Source: JANQTF01 sp041741415
Lineage (GTDB): Bacteria; Bacteroidota; Bacteroidia; J057
Reading direction: 5' to 3'
NCBI GenBank assembly: GCA_041741415.1
Contig: JBGSKC010000086.1
Location: forward strand, 6,320-70,319
DNA length: 64,000 nt
Shown here one piece after another: positions 35,673 through 44,626 of this stretch (position 1 is the first letter of the stretch; the number at the start of each line of letters is the position of its first letter). The notes under the pieces were generated by a model. The model searched no databases and was not told where the DNA came from. It saw only the letters and a program-made list of their open reading frames with translations. Position numbers and translations under genes: made by a program.

Positions 35673-37583
35673 TTAGCGAGTTTGTCCACCCGGGAGGTGC
35701 AGCCTGATCGTGCACCCTTTGCCTTCTCCGGCTTCGATATTGAGCTTCGCGTCAATCTTTTCTGCGCGCCTGCGCATCCCTGGGAGCCCGTCGCCTTCTT
35801 TGATGTTCGCCACTGAAAATCCCGCTCCGTTATCGCAGATCTCCAGCACGATGTCATGGGTGTCGGGTAGCTGAGCAAGTGTTAGTTCCACCCTGGTGGC
35901 CTGGCTGTATTTGATTGAATTGCTGAGCGCCTCCTTGAAAATCAGGAACAGCTGCCTTCGCTGATATGGCCCTACTATTTGCCCAGGGTGCAGAGGGTCA
36001 GGAAAATGAAACACCCGCGCGGCAGGCAATGCTTCCAGATACCAGGAGGCAAATTCTCTGAAATAAGCCTGAATCTCAGCGAACTGGTCATATTCTGGCT
36101 TCAGGGTAAAAATGACTTCGTCCAGGCTGTTGATGACATTCTCCGCAGTTTGGCCAATCTTTTTTAAAGACTGGACATGCGCGTTATCAGCGGGGAGCTG
36201 GGTGGATACATGGTCTGCCATTTTGCTGATCCAGGAAAGGCTGCCTCCCATCTCATCGTGGATATCCTGCGAGATTTGTGTCCGGACCTGCTCCACAACA
36301 GCGTTTTTCTCTGCGGTGAGCCGCTGATTATCTTCCAGGACCCGGATCCGTTCGCGAATGAGCATCCGCTGCCGATAGGCGATGGAAGCTGAAAACAGGG
36401 CCAGGTCAAACAGCACGCCAAAGGCACCCAGTTCGGAAAGGCGGGAATCGGGCGGGGCCAACAAGCTCACAAACTCTGTCCAGCTCAGCACAAAGGAACC
36501 GATCAGAATCAGGGTGGAGAGCGGAAGCCTGCTTCGCCACACCGACGGGTAGATCACAATGCCGAGAACAGCTACCAGCAACCGGTACCAGTAAAACAAT
36601 ACGAGGCTTGCTGATTGGAGATCAAGGATGAGGAAGCATATTTCGGCCACCATGATCAGTGCCGAAAACCACAAGAGCAGCCGGGTGGCCCTGGCCAGAG
36701 TGGGTACCTTCCGGTCCAGAAACTCATTCACAAACTGGTAATAGGCCACAGACATCAGCACCTGAGCTAGTGTCTTCGTCTGGATCCATGGGAGCCAGTT
36801 GAAGCTGGCATATTCTGCGGGGAGCAGCCGCTCCATGTTGCGCAGGTCCAGCGCAAGGAGTACTGCGCAGAACAATGCATACCACGGCAACGCCCGGTCT
36901 TTGGTCCAGTACAGCAACAAGAGGCAAAAAACAAGGATGGCAAGGACCGTTCCGCCCAGTACTCCGCCAATCACGATGCCAAAACGATCCCGGGTCATGT
37001 ATGCTGCCGAATATGTTTCGGCACTGGCAATGGCAGGATTGAGGTTGGTGACAGCCCGGTAGGAAATCATGCTGTATAGCACGGTATCTGGTTGGGAAGC
37101 TGAAACGGGCAGATGGGAGTAGTGGACTTTCCAGGCGGGTGCCTGCGCCTGCCCCCAGGTCCAGGACTCGGGCAGGTTGGGCAAGGGCTCCCATTTGCCA
37201 TTCCTTCTGACCAGAAATCGTTGGTAAATACCTTGCCGGGCGTTGATCCAGATCCATCGCTCGCGGTCGCCGGGGTTATGGAGTACCATGATGCCCCAGA
37301 TTTCGAGCCGGTCGAGCCGGGAAGTATTCCACGGATCCAACAGCCACCCCAGGTTGCTGAGGTCCACCAACTCAGACTCGGGCCGCCCTTCCCCATGTTG
37401 AAACAGAGCCCATGCCGAATCCACTGTTAACTCACCCTTCTCCACCGCCAGAAAGCGTGCGCCAGACACTTCCACTGTGTTGGCATTGTGCATTTCGGGT
37501 ATCGTGACAGGAAGCAGCCCGCTCTGCCCATAAGCCAATGGAATCACCCCGCACATCAGCCAGAGAAGGAACCTGAATTTCAT
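35673..37583 (-). CDS. Sensor histidine kinase, 7TMR-DISM/NarX type
   Basis: A 636-residue membrane kinase. The signal peptide ends near AYGQS, and a periplasmic 7TMR-DISM-like extracellular domain covers about residues 25-190. Seven membrane helices run from about 200 to 400. The HisKA_3 dimerisation box QISQDIHDEMGGSL has phospho-acceptor His442. The HATPase_c domain carries the N box (FKEALSNSIKYS) and G box (EICDNGAGFSV), then GDGLPGMRRRAEKI. It is divergent from a NarL-type response regulator 119 bp away, almost certainly its partner. The sensed signal is unknown. Confidence 0.9.
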   Translation of the reverse strand: MKFRFLLWLMCGVIPLAYGQSGLLPVTIPEMHNANTVEVSGARFLAVEKGELTVDSAWALFQHGEGRPESELVDLSNLGWLLDPWNTSRLDRLEIWGIMVLHNPGDRERWIWINARQGIYQRFLVRRNGKWEPLPNLPESWTWGQAQAPAWKVHYSHLPVSASQPDTVLYSMISYRAVTNLNPAIASAETYSAAYMTRDRFGIVIGGVLGGTVLAILVFCLLLLYWTKDRALPWYALFCAVLLALDLRNMERLLPAEYASFNWLPWIQTKTLAQVLMSVAYYQFVNEFLDRKVPTLARATRLLLWFSALIMVAEICFLILDLQSASLVLFYWYRLLVAVLGIVIYPSVWRSRLPLSTLILIGSFVLSWTEFVSLLAPPDSRLSELGAFGVLFDLALFSASIAYRQRMLIRERIRVLEDNQRLTAEKNAVVEQVRTQISQDIHDEMGGSLSWISKMADHVSTQLPADNAHVQSLKKIGQTAENVINSLDEVIFTLKPEYDQFAEIQAYFREFASWYLEALPAARVFHFPDPLHPGQIVGPYQRRQLFLIFKEALSNSIKYSQATRVELTLAQLPDTHDIVLEICDNGAGFSVANIKEGDGLPGMRRRAEKIDAKLNIEAGEGKGCTIRLHLPGGQTR

Positions 37584-37702
37584 CCTTTATCAGTATTGTT
37601 TTCCAGCAAGGCGGCTGCTTTATTTGATAAAAACCACTATCAACAATCGCGATTATTTAACAAATTAACAGATATTTTTTCTGTTTAACATCACTTTCTC
37701 AG

Positions 37703-38317
37703 ATGGCTAACATCCTGCGCGTAGTTCTGGTCGAAGATGAGGATGATCTTCGCAAACTCACTGCCAGCCAGCTCAATATGCAGGCAGACCTGGAGTGCAT
37801 AGCCGCTTTCAGAACGGCAGAAGAGTTTGAGGCCGCTCTCCCCAGCCTCCAACCCGACGTGGTTCTGATGGACATCGGGCTGCCGGGAAAATCAGGGATT
37901 CAGTCGGTTGTTTCAAGTCTGGAAAAGTACCCCGACCTGGAGTTCGTCATGTTCACCACCCATACCGAAGAAGTAGAAATCGTGGATGCCATGACCGCCG
38001 GAGCAAATGGCTATGTCCTGAAACATGAACCCATTGATCGCATTGCCCTGGCTATCAGGGAAGTGCATAACGGCGGCTCGCTGATGTCGCGGTCCATCGC
38101 CAGGGTGGTCCACAGACAGTTACAGAAAAAACAGACCCCCCTCCCTGGTACGGAAACCCTGACAAACAGAGAACTGGAAGTGCTGGAAAGGTTAAAAAAA
38201 GGAATGACCTACAAAGAAATTGCCGAAGAATTGGTCATCTCAGACCAAACCGTGAGAACCCATATCCGCAACATCTACAAAAAGCTTCGGATTAACCGGA
38301 AAAGTGATTTGTTCTGA
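37703..38317 (+). CDS. NarL/FixJ-family response regulator
   Basis: A 204-residue two-domain regulator. The receiver domain has acidic pocket EDEDD (11-15), phospho-acceptor Asp57 in VLMDIGLPG, and Lys108-type KHEP. The LuxR/GerE HTH runs from about 142 to 200 (LTNRELEVLERLKKGMTYKEIAEELVISDQTVRTHIRNIYKKL). It should bind DNA when phosphorylated by the divergent kinase. The AT-rich gap 37584-37702 must contain both promoters. It converges on the Crp-family gene with only 5 nt between stops. Confidence 0.92.
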   Translation: MANILRVVLVEDEDDLRKLTASQLNMQADLECIAAFRTAEEFEAALPSLQPDVVLMDIGLPGKSGIQSVVSSLEKYPDLEFVMFTTHTEEVEIVDAMTAGANGYVLKHEPIDRIALAIREVHNGGSLMSRSIARVVHRQLQKKQTPLPGTETLTNRELEVLERLKKGMTYKEIAEELVISDQTVRTHIRNIYKKLRINRKSDLF

Positions 38318-38322
38318 CCCCC

Positions 38323-38946
38323 TCACAACCCCTTCAGCACCTTGATCTCATTCCGGTACAACAGAATGCGGCCATCGTTCTCCAGTTGTTTCAGCAGCCG
38401 CGAAATCACAACCCGCGAGGTCGCAAGCTCCTCCGCAATCTGGTGATGTGACACCTTCACCAGGCTCGACCCCGACAAGCGCTGCTTGTCCTTCAGGTAG
38501 CTCACCAGCCGCTCATCCAGATTGCGGAAGGCAATCATTTCGATTGATTTCAGCAGCTCCAGAAAGCGCTCATTGAAGCTCCGCATGATGTAACTCTTCC
38601 AGCCCGGATACTTGCACAGCCACTCGCCCAGCCGTGCCTGCGGGATCGAAACAATCTCCACGTCATCTTCCGCAATCGCCTTTACCTCGCTCTTCTTCGA
38701 CTCCAGGCAGCAGTTATAGGCCATCGAGCAGCTCTCTGTTTGCGACAAATAATACAGCAGCAATTCCTTCCCGCTTTCGTCCATTCGCAGCACTTTGATC
38801 GTTCCCTTCACCACAATCGGCATTGAGTGAATATCCTGCCCGTAATCCATGATCACATCGCCTTCCCTGTATTGAATTAGGCGGCCCCATTCATTGATCT
38901 CGCGAATGAGGGCTGGTTCAAACAGGTGCTCAAGGGTGGAGGTCAT
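38323..38946 (-). CDS. Crp/Fnr-family regulator of the sulfur locus
   Basis: A 207-residue regulator with an N-terminal cyclic-nucleotide-binding-like beta-barrel and a C-terminal winged HTH (KVSHHQIAEELATSRVVISRLLKQLEND). The ATG at 38944-38946 is used; a TTG two codons earlier overlaps the upstream stop. Cys73, Cys79 and Cys80 sit in SCSMAYNCCLES at the effector pocket, where cAMP-binding Crp has its RxS phosphate motif. It therefore probably senses redox or sulfur species rather than cAMP. It ends the sulfur block, directly after the OprD-like porin gene. Confidence 0.85.
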   Translation of the reverse strand: MTSTLEHLFEPALIREINEWGRLIQYREGDVIMDYGQDIHSMPIVVKGTIKVLRMDESGKELLLYYLSQTESCSMAYNCCLESKKSEVKAIAEDDVEIVSIPQARLGEWLCKYPGWKSYIMRSFNERFLELLKSIEMIAFRNLDERLVSYLKDKQRLSGSSLVKVSHHQIAEELATSRVVISRLLKQLENDGRILLYRNEIKVLKGL

Positions 38947-38948
38947 AG

Positions 38949-40370
38949 TCAAAAATGATAGTTCACTACCAAGTTAACCAACCACATATTCACTTTGTTG
39001 AATTCGTAGCGGGGATTTCCAAATGTGTCGCCTGCCAGGCCCTTGTACACGAGCAGGGCCTGGGTGTCAAGCCCTTTCATCCAGCCGCCAAAGGCATAAC
39101 GAAGATCGAGATTGGCCTGCCAGTAGGAGGGCATGCCGTATTTATTGAGGGCTGTATTTCGCGGATCAGGTAAATGAAAATAGCCCAATGCCAGGGAGGA
39201 TTTCAGTGGAAAGCTGGCCGGTTTGTGCTGCAGCCTCCATACCCCGGCATGGACATCGCCAAAGCCTTCATTTCGCTCCCTCGACAAAAAGGTAAAAAAC
39301 GGATCGCGGCCCCATTCTCTCGGCATGAGGTAGCGGCCTTCGCCTGTGATTCGGTTGTAGTTCAGGGAAATGTCCCATTTCTGGTGGGTGGCAACTGCCT
39401 GGAGGCCCCAGGTCAGGGCGTGGGTGCCTGGCGCAAAATATGCCTTCCCCGGTTCATCGTGCCCGCCGTTGCCAATGCCATCCTGCCGGATGATCTGCCC
39501 GGCTGCCTTCCAGGTGGTTTGGCCGCTGCTGCCCAGCCTGGCATCCGCCTGGAGCATCGCCGTGTTGAACACCTGGTCCATCCACAAATCCCAGGCCTGG
39601 AGGCTAAGCCAGGGTCTCGCCTGCCAGCTCAACCCGCCTGTGGCTACGCCACGGCTTTCCAGCACTCCCTGAAAGCGGGCAGGACTGCCGTCGGGCATCA
39701 CCCCGGCCGGGTACACCCCGATGGAATGGGCCATCGACAACCAGCGGGTCGTGCTGCGCGGCGAAATCCGCGAAATCCAGCCGCCCTGCACCTGAAGCCC
39801 CCTGGCGGGCTGGGCATTGATCCAAATTCCCTCCACAAGGGTGGGCCGCATCCGCCCGTCCTGCAGGTTGATGAAAGGCGTGTTCAAAAGCTGACGGCCC
39901 AGTTTTGCTTCCCACTTGCGGGCTTTCCAGGTGAGAAACAGCTCTGCAAACGGGCCAATGTTGATCCGGTTGGCGGGGTTTTCAATGTCAAAGAGGCCGA
40001 TCTCGTAGCGGCTGAGCTGGCCGGTGAGCGAATCAGGTTTGCTGAGGTCGGATGACCAGAGGTTCGCAATCACATACCCGCTCATGGTGAGCCTGAAGCG
40101 ATGCCAGGCCAGGGTTTCAAATCGCACGCTCGCACCAATGGCGTGAGCGTGTAAGTCGCTCATTCCCTGGTGGTTATCGGTCGTCATGAAGTAAGAGCGA
40201 ACATGACCCTGAAAATGACCGGCCTTCACAGCATGTATCAGGGAGGTGGTGTCCGCAATCGGCTGTCCCTTGCCTTCGGTGGTGGCCGGTGTTTCCAATT
40301 TCTCCTGATGCTGGGCAATGGCCATGCTTTGGATGAAGCAAATAGCCAACACTCCCACAAGCTTGTGCAT
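38949..40370 (-). CDS. OprD-like outer-membrane porin
   Basis: A 473-residue outer-membrane protein. The signal peptide ends at IAQH. The mature protein starts with a region mentioning HAVKAGHFQGHVRSYFMTTDN, the typical OprD/porin beginning (GxFxGxxRxYF). LxRYEIGLFD and WKARKWEAKLGRQLLNTPFIN follow, and the C terminus ends NLVVNYHF with terminal Phe. It probably lets small anionic molecules through the outer membrane, and the setting suggests sulfur compounds. Its stop is just 2 nt before the ATG of the Crp gene. Confidence 0.82.
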   Translation of the reverse strand: MHKLVGVLAICFIQSMAIAQHQEKLETPATTEGKGQPIADTTSLIHAVKAGHFQGHVRSYFMTTDNHQGMSDLHAHAIGASVRFETLAWHRFRLTMSGYVIANLWSSDLSKPDSLTGQLSRYEIGLFDIENPANRINIGPFAELFLTWKARKWEAKLGRQLLNTPFINLQDGRMRPTLVEGIWINAQPARGLQVQGGWISRISPRSTTRWLSMAHSIGVYPAGVMPDGSPARFQGVLESRGVATGGLSWQARPWLSLQAWDLWMDQVFNTAMLQADARLGSSGQTTWKAAGQIIRQDGIGNGGHDEPGKAYFAPGTHALTWGLQAVATHQKWDISLNYNRITGEGRYLMPREWGRDPFFTFLSRERNEGFGDVHAGVWRLQHKPASFPLKSSLALGYFHLPDPRNTALNKYGMPSYWQANLDLRYAFGGWMKGLDTQALLVYKGLAGDTFGNPRYEFNKVNMWLVNLVVNYHF

Positions 40371-40404
40371 GGGTTTTTAATTTGGGGCTAATCAAGCAAA
40401 AGCT

Positions 40405-40830
40405 TTAGAATCCCGCCTTGATATAACTCCAGCCCTCCTCCTGCTTTTTCACAATCTCCAGCAGGGCCGACTCCACGGTGCCGACTTCGGGCAGCAGGGC
40501 CTCTTTGGTGATGTTGCGCTGGCGCAGGGTGAATTCGCAGCCGACAAACACAATGCCCTTGCCCGATTGCTCCGTGATACCTTTGGCCACGGTGGAAGTT
40601 TCCGTCAGCACCATGTCGAGCCCGGGGCCGTGGCACACCACTTCAATCTGAATCCCTGGCGAAACGGAGGTTACGTTGCGGATTTGGCGGATCAAAGCCT
40701 TGTGCACCAGGCTGTCATCAGATGACACCTGAAACACAATCCTGTGCGCAGAAGAAGCGTTTTCGCTCGTTTGAGCAAAAGCCGCCACAGAGAACAGCAC
40801 AGCCAGCAGGAAAAGAATAGGTTGTTTCAT
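40405..40830 (-). CDS. Exported DsrE-family protein
   Basis: A 141-residue periplasmic protein. A signal peptide (1-19, FSVAAFA) precedes a DsrE/TusD-like fold (HRIVFQVSSDDSLVHKALIRQ, then EVVCHGPGLDMVL). Cys66 and Cys98 are conserved-looking; Cys98 stands in FVGCEFTLRQRNI, the region expected to hold a persulfide-transfer cysteine. Periplasmic DsrE-like proteins in Bacteroidota are poorly characterised. It sits 34 nt upstream of the OprD-like gene. Confidence 0.85.
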   Translation of the reverse strand: MKQPILFLLAVLFSVAAFAQTSENASSAHRIVFQVSSDDSLVHKALIRQIRNVTSVSPGIQIEVVCHGPGLDMVLTETSTVAKGITEQSGKGIVFVGCEFTLRQRNITKEALLPEVGTVESALLEIVKKQEEGWSYIKAGF

Positions 40831-40841
40831 AAGGGAAAGTT

Positions 40842-40881
40842 GGGAGTTTGGGGTTGGGAGTTTTGAGTTGGGGGTTTTGGG
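40842..40881 (+). repeat. G-rich tract with quadruplex potential before the DsrE-like gene
   Basis: Five G runs (GGG 40842-40844, GGGG 40850-40853, GGG 40856-40858, GGGGG 40870-40874, GGG 40879-40881) lie on the plus strand, the template strand of the dsrE-like gene, within 55 nt of its start. Confidence 0.55.
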
Positions 40882-40883
40882 TT

Positions 40884-41213
40884 GGTCGCTGAGCTTGTCG
40901 AAGCGTGAGTTGGGACCGGCTTCGCCTCCAGTCCCGGCTCTCGGCTCTCGCAGCGAAGCGGTCTCGGTTCTCCTTGCTCGCGAGGGGTTGAAGACCGCCT
41001 CGCTCGCAATGGGCGATGCCAGGCAGGGTTCACAAAGGTTGGAAAGGCCGGGTTAAAACCCTCAAGCTTTTGAATGTTCCGGTCTCGCTTCTCGTAGCGA
41101 AGCGGTCTCGGTTCCACCTAAAACCCTTGTCAGGGTCGAAGCCAAACCCTGACAAGGGTGGAAAGAAGGCTTCGCCTCCGGTCTCGGCTCTCGCAGCGCA
41201 GCGGTCTCGGCTC
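40884..41213 (-). repeat. Mosaic intergenic repeat, copy B, plus a short dispersed repeat
   Basis: This 380-bp gene-free gap between soxB and the dsrE-like gene is repeat-filled. GGTCGCTGAGCTTGTCGAAGCG (40884-40905) is the kind of short imperfect-palindromic repeat seen in many bacterial intergenic regions. Copy B of the mosaic element covers about 40918-41213. It includes a hairpin core with perfect 14-bp arms (41123-41136, 41146-41159), two GGCTTCGCCTCC units (40918-40929, 41168-41179) and three AGCGAAGCGGTCTCGG-type units (40951, 41095, 41194). The core and right flank are nearly identical to copy A at 8911-9055, reversed. Confidence 0.85.
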
Positions 41214-41225
41214 TCGGCTCCCCTC

Positions 41226-42920
41226 TCACCTGAACTGATACTCCACCCCCGTCACCTGTGTAAGCAGGGTTTGGGGTGCGTCCAGCACTTTGGCAGCCAT
41301 CGGCGGGGTTGGGGTCACAGGCGAATTGGTTTTGAGGTATTCACGCATCACGCTGTGCAGCGTGTGGGCGGTATTTTGGGTGTTTTTCACCCCCCGGATC
41401 CTGCAAAGCATGTCCTCGGGGTCGCCGTCGCGCTCACAGGCGCAAATGCTGTAGGTGCGATCCAACTGAAGCGGCTGCCCGCCCACCGTCACCGACTGCA
41501 CCCGCTTTCCGTTTTCGCCAAAAGCATTGAACGTCACTTCCATGCCCTGGAACTTGATCACCCAGCCGCCAAACCGCTGGGAAGCGTCCTTCGCAAATAC
41601 GTTGTTCAGCTCTTTCTCCAGCCAGTTCATCAGTTGCTGGCCTGTGACCTGCCCCGTGCGAACAGTGCTGTCAACAGGCAGCATATCGAAAATGTAGCCG
41701 TTGGTAATCGGGATATTGCCCGTGGCATCGGGTGTCGCCCGAGGCGGACAAAACCGGAAGCCATTCGACAACACCACATCGATTTCCGACATTTTCCACT
41801 TCAGCGCATTGAGGATCATCGTGTCGATGGTGTTCTCCACCACAAAATAGCGGTAGAGGGGAATGGTGCTGTAGCCCACCACTTCCTCAATTTCAGCCTT
41901 GAAGGGTGCCTCCAGTTCTGCAATCAGCTCACTCGTTTCGCGGTCCGCTTTGTACTGACCGGCATTCACTTCCACAAGCTCGTATTCGTCGCCCACAACC
42001 TTGCCGTCCCGGATTGAGAGGGTGAGTTTGCCGACAAAGGAACCGAAGGCCCCCGGCTCCACAACCTTGGCGTAGGTGCACTGGATGGGGGTGCGCACAC
42101 GCTCGTGGGTGTCGCCGCCGAGGATATAATCAACGCCTTCGGCGGCGGGCTGGTTGGCCAGGTGAATCTGCTGCGACAAACCGAGGTGAGCCACGATGAT
42201 CACATAGGCGCATTGCTCCTGCTCCCGCAGCACCTGCACGTAGTGAGCCAGGTTCTCTTCGGGTTTGGTGTAAATGATGCCTTTGCTGTAATTCGGCGAC
42301 TGCCGGACCGGCACGAGGTGGTCGGTGTAGCCGAGGAAACCAATTTTGGCACCAGCCACATTCCAGATATGGTAGGCCGGGAAAATGAGTTCGCCACGCT
42401 TGCCATCGCCGGGGTCGTGATACATGTTGGCGCAGACTTTCGGGGCATTCAGCGAGCCGAGAAGGGTCTGCATGGCTTTCTTGTTGTAAATCACCTCCCA
42501 GTTTCCAGGCAGGTAAAGGTCGTAGCCCAGGCTGTTGAGAATCGGCACAAAAGCTTTTCCTGTTGTTTCTACCGACAGCTGGCTTCCCTGAAACATGTCT
42601 CCGGTGTCGATCAGAAAGCTTGGGGAATGCTTTTTGCGCTCCTGCCGCAGGTAGCTGGCCAGATGGGCGTAGCCACCTGTTTTGCGGTAAACAGCCTGGT
42701 CATTTTCCCAGAACAATTCATCGTGCGGGTGAATCTGGCAGTGAACATCGGTTGTTTGCAGGATGCTCACCTTCACCACCTCGCCTTTTTTAGGCTGCCT
42801 GCCGCTGTCGGATGTTTGGGACCGGGCCAAAGCACTCGCAGGTGCCATAGCAGTAAGGCCAGCTGCGGCGCCAATGGTGCCCATCTGTCGGAGGAAGCTG
42901 CGGCGTGATGAATCGTTCAT
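41226..42920 (-). CDS. soxB: SoxB-type thiosulfohydrolase (5'-nucleotidase superfamily)
   Basis: A 564-residue periplasmic metallophosphoesterase-fold enzyme. A Tat signal (SRRSFLRQ, with Arg6-Arg7) suggests export in the folded state with metals bound. Metal and active-site residues are TTDVHCQ (Asp58, His60), DTGDMFQGS (Asp105, Asp108), GNWE (139-142), AHLG (His245) and GGDTHERV (268-275). Nucleotidases have GNHE at 139-142; Trp in place of His is the SoxB hallmark. SoxB hydrolyses the sulfonate group from SoxYZ-bound S-sulfonates. SoxYZ and SoxAX are missing from the window, so its partner must be elsewhere or different. It follows the TsdA-like gene by 21 nt. Confidence 0.85.
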   Translation of the reverse strand: MNDSSRRSFLRQMGTIGAAAGLTAMAPASALARSQTSDSGRQPKKGEVVKVSILQTTDVHCQIHPHDELFWENDQAVYRKTGGYAHLASYLRQERKKHSPSFLIDTGDMFQGSQLSVETTGKAFVPILNSLGYDLYLPGNWEVIYNKKAMQTLLGSLNAPKVCANMYHDPGDGKRGELIFPAYHIWNVAGAKIGFLGYTDHLVPVRQSPNYSKGIIYTKPEENLAHYVQVLREQEQCAYVIIVAHLGLSQQIHLANQPAAEGVDYILGGDTHERVRTPIQCTYAKVVEPGAFGSFVGKLTLSIRDGKVVGDEYELVEVNAGQYKADRETSELIAELEAPFKAEIEEVVGYSTIPLYRYFVVENTIDTMILNALKWKMSEIDVVLSNGFRFCPPRATPDATGNIPITNGYIFDMLPVDSTVRTGQVTGQQLMNWLEKELNNVFAKDASQRFGGWVIKFQGMEVTFNAFGENGKRVQSVTVGGQPLQLDRTYSICACERDGDPEDMLCRIRGVKNTQNTAHTLHSVMREYLKTNSPVTPTPPMAAKVLDAPQTLLTQVTGVEYQFR

Positions 42921-42941
42921 GGGGAGTTTGTTTTTCGTTGG

Positions 42942-44021
42942 TTAACGGGAAGCCGCCGTAGCGGTGGATACAGATGCGAGTTTCTTCTGCGCATCCAGAA
43001 TGGGCTGGAAAGGCCCGTACTTGTGCTGTGCTTCGGTGAATTCATCGGCATAGGGGCCAAACGGATGGTCAACCGGTTTTTTGGAGATGTCGGGCCAGTC
43101 GGTTCGCGCGTCTTTGTGGGGCCGGGGCTGGGAATTCACATACGCGGCAATGTCCCATGCCTCTGCATCGGTGAGCTGCGGGTTGTCGTGGGTCACGCCG
43201 AGGGGCATGTTGTACTTGATGTAGCGGGCAAAGTTGGACAACCGGTACAGCCCGGCCCCGTCGTTGTAGCTATTGGGGCCCCAGAGTGGCGGGTAGAGAT
43301 AGGCAATCCCGTCGGGGTTGAGCATCCCTTCGCCATTGGCCTGGTGACACACCTGGCATTTGGCCACATAGGCGAGCTCGCCCGCTGCCGGGTCGGCGGC
43401 CCGGGCCAGGAAGGGCATTTTTTTCAGCCCGGAACCTTCGGCAGGCTTTCCCTTTGGCACATTTGAGCCAATGAAGGAAATATAGGCCCGGATGGCCTCC
43501 ATTTCGCGGCCCAGGGTATCGAGCGGCCTGCCGTTCAGGCTGCGCTCAAAGCAATCGTTGATGCGCTTGTTCAGGTCTTCGACGGTACCGCTGCGCGCCC
43601 GGAATTTCGGGTACATCGAGGCCACCGATCCGTAGTTGTTGCCAAACACCCGGGTGCCCGCGTCGAGGTGACAGTTCTGGCAATTGAGGCCGTTGGAAAT
43701 CGTCATCACGGAACCGCGCGGCCCGAGATACTCAGCTGTGCGGGCAATCAGTTCCTGGCCATAGGCCAGGGTGGCCCGCTGGCCCGGGTCGGCCACGCTG
43801 CCAATGTCGGCAGCAGCCCAGTACACCGGCCCGCTGCTCACCGCAGCCTGAACGGGCGACGCAACCGGGGGCGCCGCAGGCCCTGAAGCATGGGGCAAGT
43901 ACTCAATCAAAAAGGACAGCAGCAGCAGCGCCAGTGCCCCCATGCCCATGGCCAAATGCAGCCAGATGAGCAGGCGGTCGGACAAAACAGAGCTGTTTTT
44001 TTCGCCAGAATCAGTTTTCAT
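42942..44021 (-). CDS. TsdA-like dihaem thiosulfate dehydrogenase
   Basis: A 359-residue c-type cytochrome anchored by one N-terminal helix (about 18-40). There are two haem-attachment motifs, CQNCH (114-118) and CQVCH (222-226). Cys157 in INDCFERSLNGRPL matches the unusual Cys axial ligand of haem 1 in TsdA. The NMPLGV segment (Met272) fits the Met ligand of haem 2. TsdA oxidises two thiosulfates to tetrathionate or works in reverse. The ATG at 44019-44021 was chosen; an upstream frame to 44072 is less likely. It lies between the YeeE pair and soxB. Confidence 0.82.
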   Translation of the reverse strand: MKTDSGEKNSSVLSDRLLIWLHLAMGMGALALLLLSFLIEYLPHASGPAAPPVASPVQAAVSSGPVYWAAADIGSVADPGQRATLAYGQELIARTAEYLGPRGSVMTISNGLNCQNCHLDAGTRVFGNNYGSVASMYPKFRARSGTVEDLNKRINDCFERSLNGRPLDTLGREMEAIRAYISFIGSNVPKGKPAEGSGLKKMPFLARAADPAAGELAYVAKCQVCHQANGEGMLNPDGIAYLYPPLWGPNSYNDGAGLYRLSNFARYIKYNMPLGVTHDNPQLTDAEAWDIAAYVNSQPRPHKDARTDWPDISKKPVDHPFGPYADEFTEAQHKYGPFQPILDAQKKLASVSTATAASR

Positions 44022-44115
44022 CTCCTTTTTACCTGAAGATAAACAGGCAAGGAACAACCAGGGCAACCCCATGCCGGGCTTGCCAGTCGCTGTTCCCTGA
44101 CCTTATCCATGCTGA

Positions 44116-44613
44116 TCAGTGAGGCAGTTTGTCGCGGAAACGGCCATAGACCCAGGTTCCGGCGATGGCGCTCAGCAGCGTGACGACAATCACAGTCACG
44201 CCCGAGCCAATCTGCGCGAACAGCGGTCCCGGACAGGCCCCGGTCACGGCCCAACCCAGGCCAAACATCAGGCCGCCATAAATCTGCCCCTGGCTAAAGG
44301 TCTTTTTCTGGAACACGACGGTCTCGCCCTGCAGGGTCTTGATGTTGAATTTTTTGATCAGCCAGACAGACAAAGCGCCCACCACAACTGCACTGCCGAT
44401 TACGCCATACATGTGGAAGCTTTGCAGGCGAAACATTTCCTGGATCCGAAACCAACTGATGATTTCGGCCTTCACAAACACAATCCCGAAGCCAATGCCG
44501 ATGAGGCTGTACTTGAGGTTGTCTGTCCAGCGAACAGGCACCTGGCTTTCGTTGATGCAGATCGAGTCCATGGCACGAACTTCATGAGCTGCCTGCGTTT
44601 CTATCGTTTGCAT
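44116..44613 (-). CDS. YeeE/YedE-family half-transporter (DUF6691-like)
   Basis: A 165-residue membrane protein with four predicted helices and the conserved Cys motif TGACPGPLF in the third hydrophobic part. It corresponds to one half of a full-length YeeE/TsuA thiosulfate transporter, in which conserved cysteines relay thiosulfate. The ATG at 44611-44613 is chosen (14 nt after the upstream partner). Two such halves side by side probably form one transporter. The product includes a charged N-terminal extension of about 30 residues. Confidence 0.8.
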   Translation of the reverse strand: MQTIETQAAHEVRAMDSICINESQVPVRWTDNLKYSLIGIGFGIVFVKAEIISWFRIQEMFRLQSFHMYGVIGSAVVVGALSVWLIKKFNIKTLQGETVVFQKKTFSQGQIYGGLMFGLGWAVTGACPGPLFAQIGSGVTVIVVTLLSAIAGTWVYGRFRDKLPH

Positions 44614-44626
44614 AGATTGCTGATTG

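Noticed and set aside
41226..42920. Simple 5'-nucleotidase instead of SoxB
   Set aside because: The GNHE motif of nucleotidases is replaced by GNWE and the neighbours handle sulfur; SoxB type is preferred, though the possibility is kept open.
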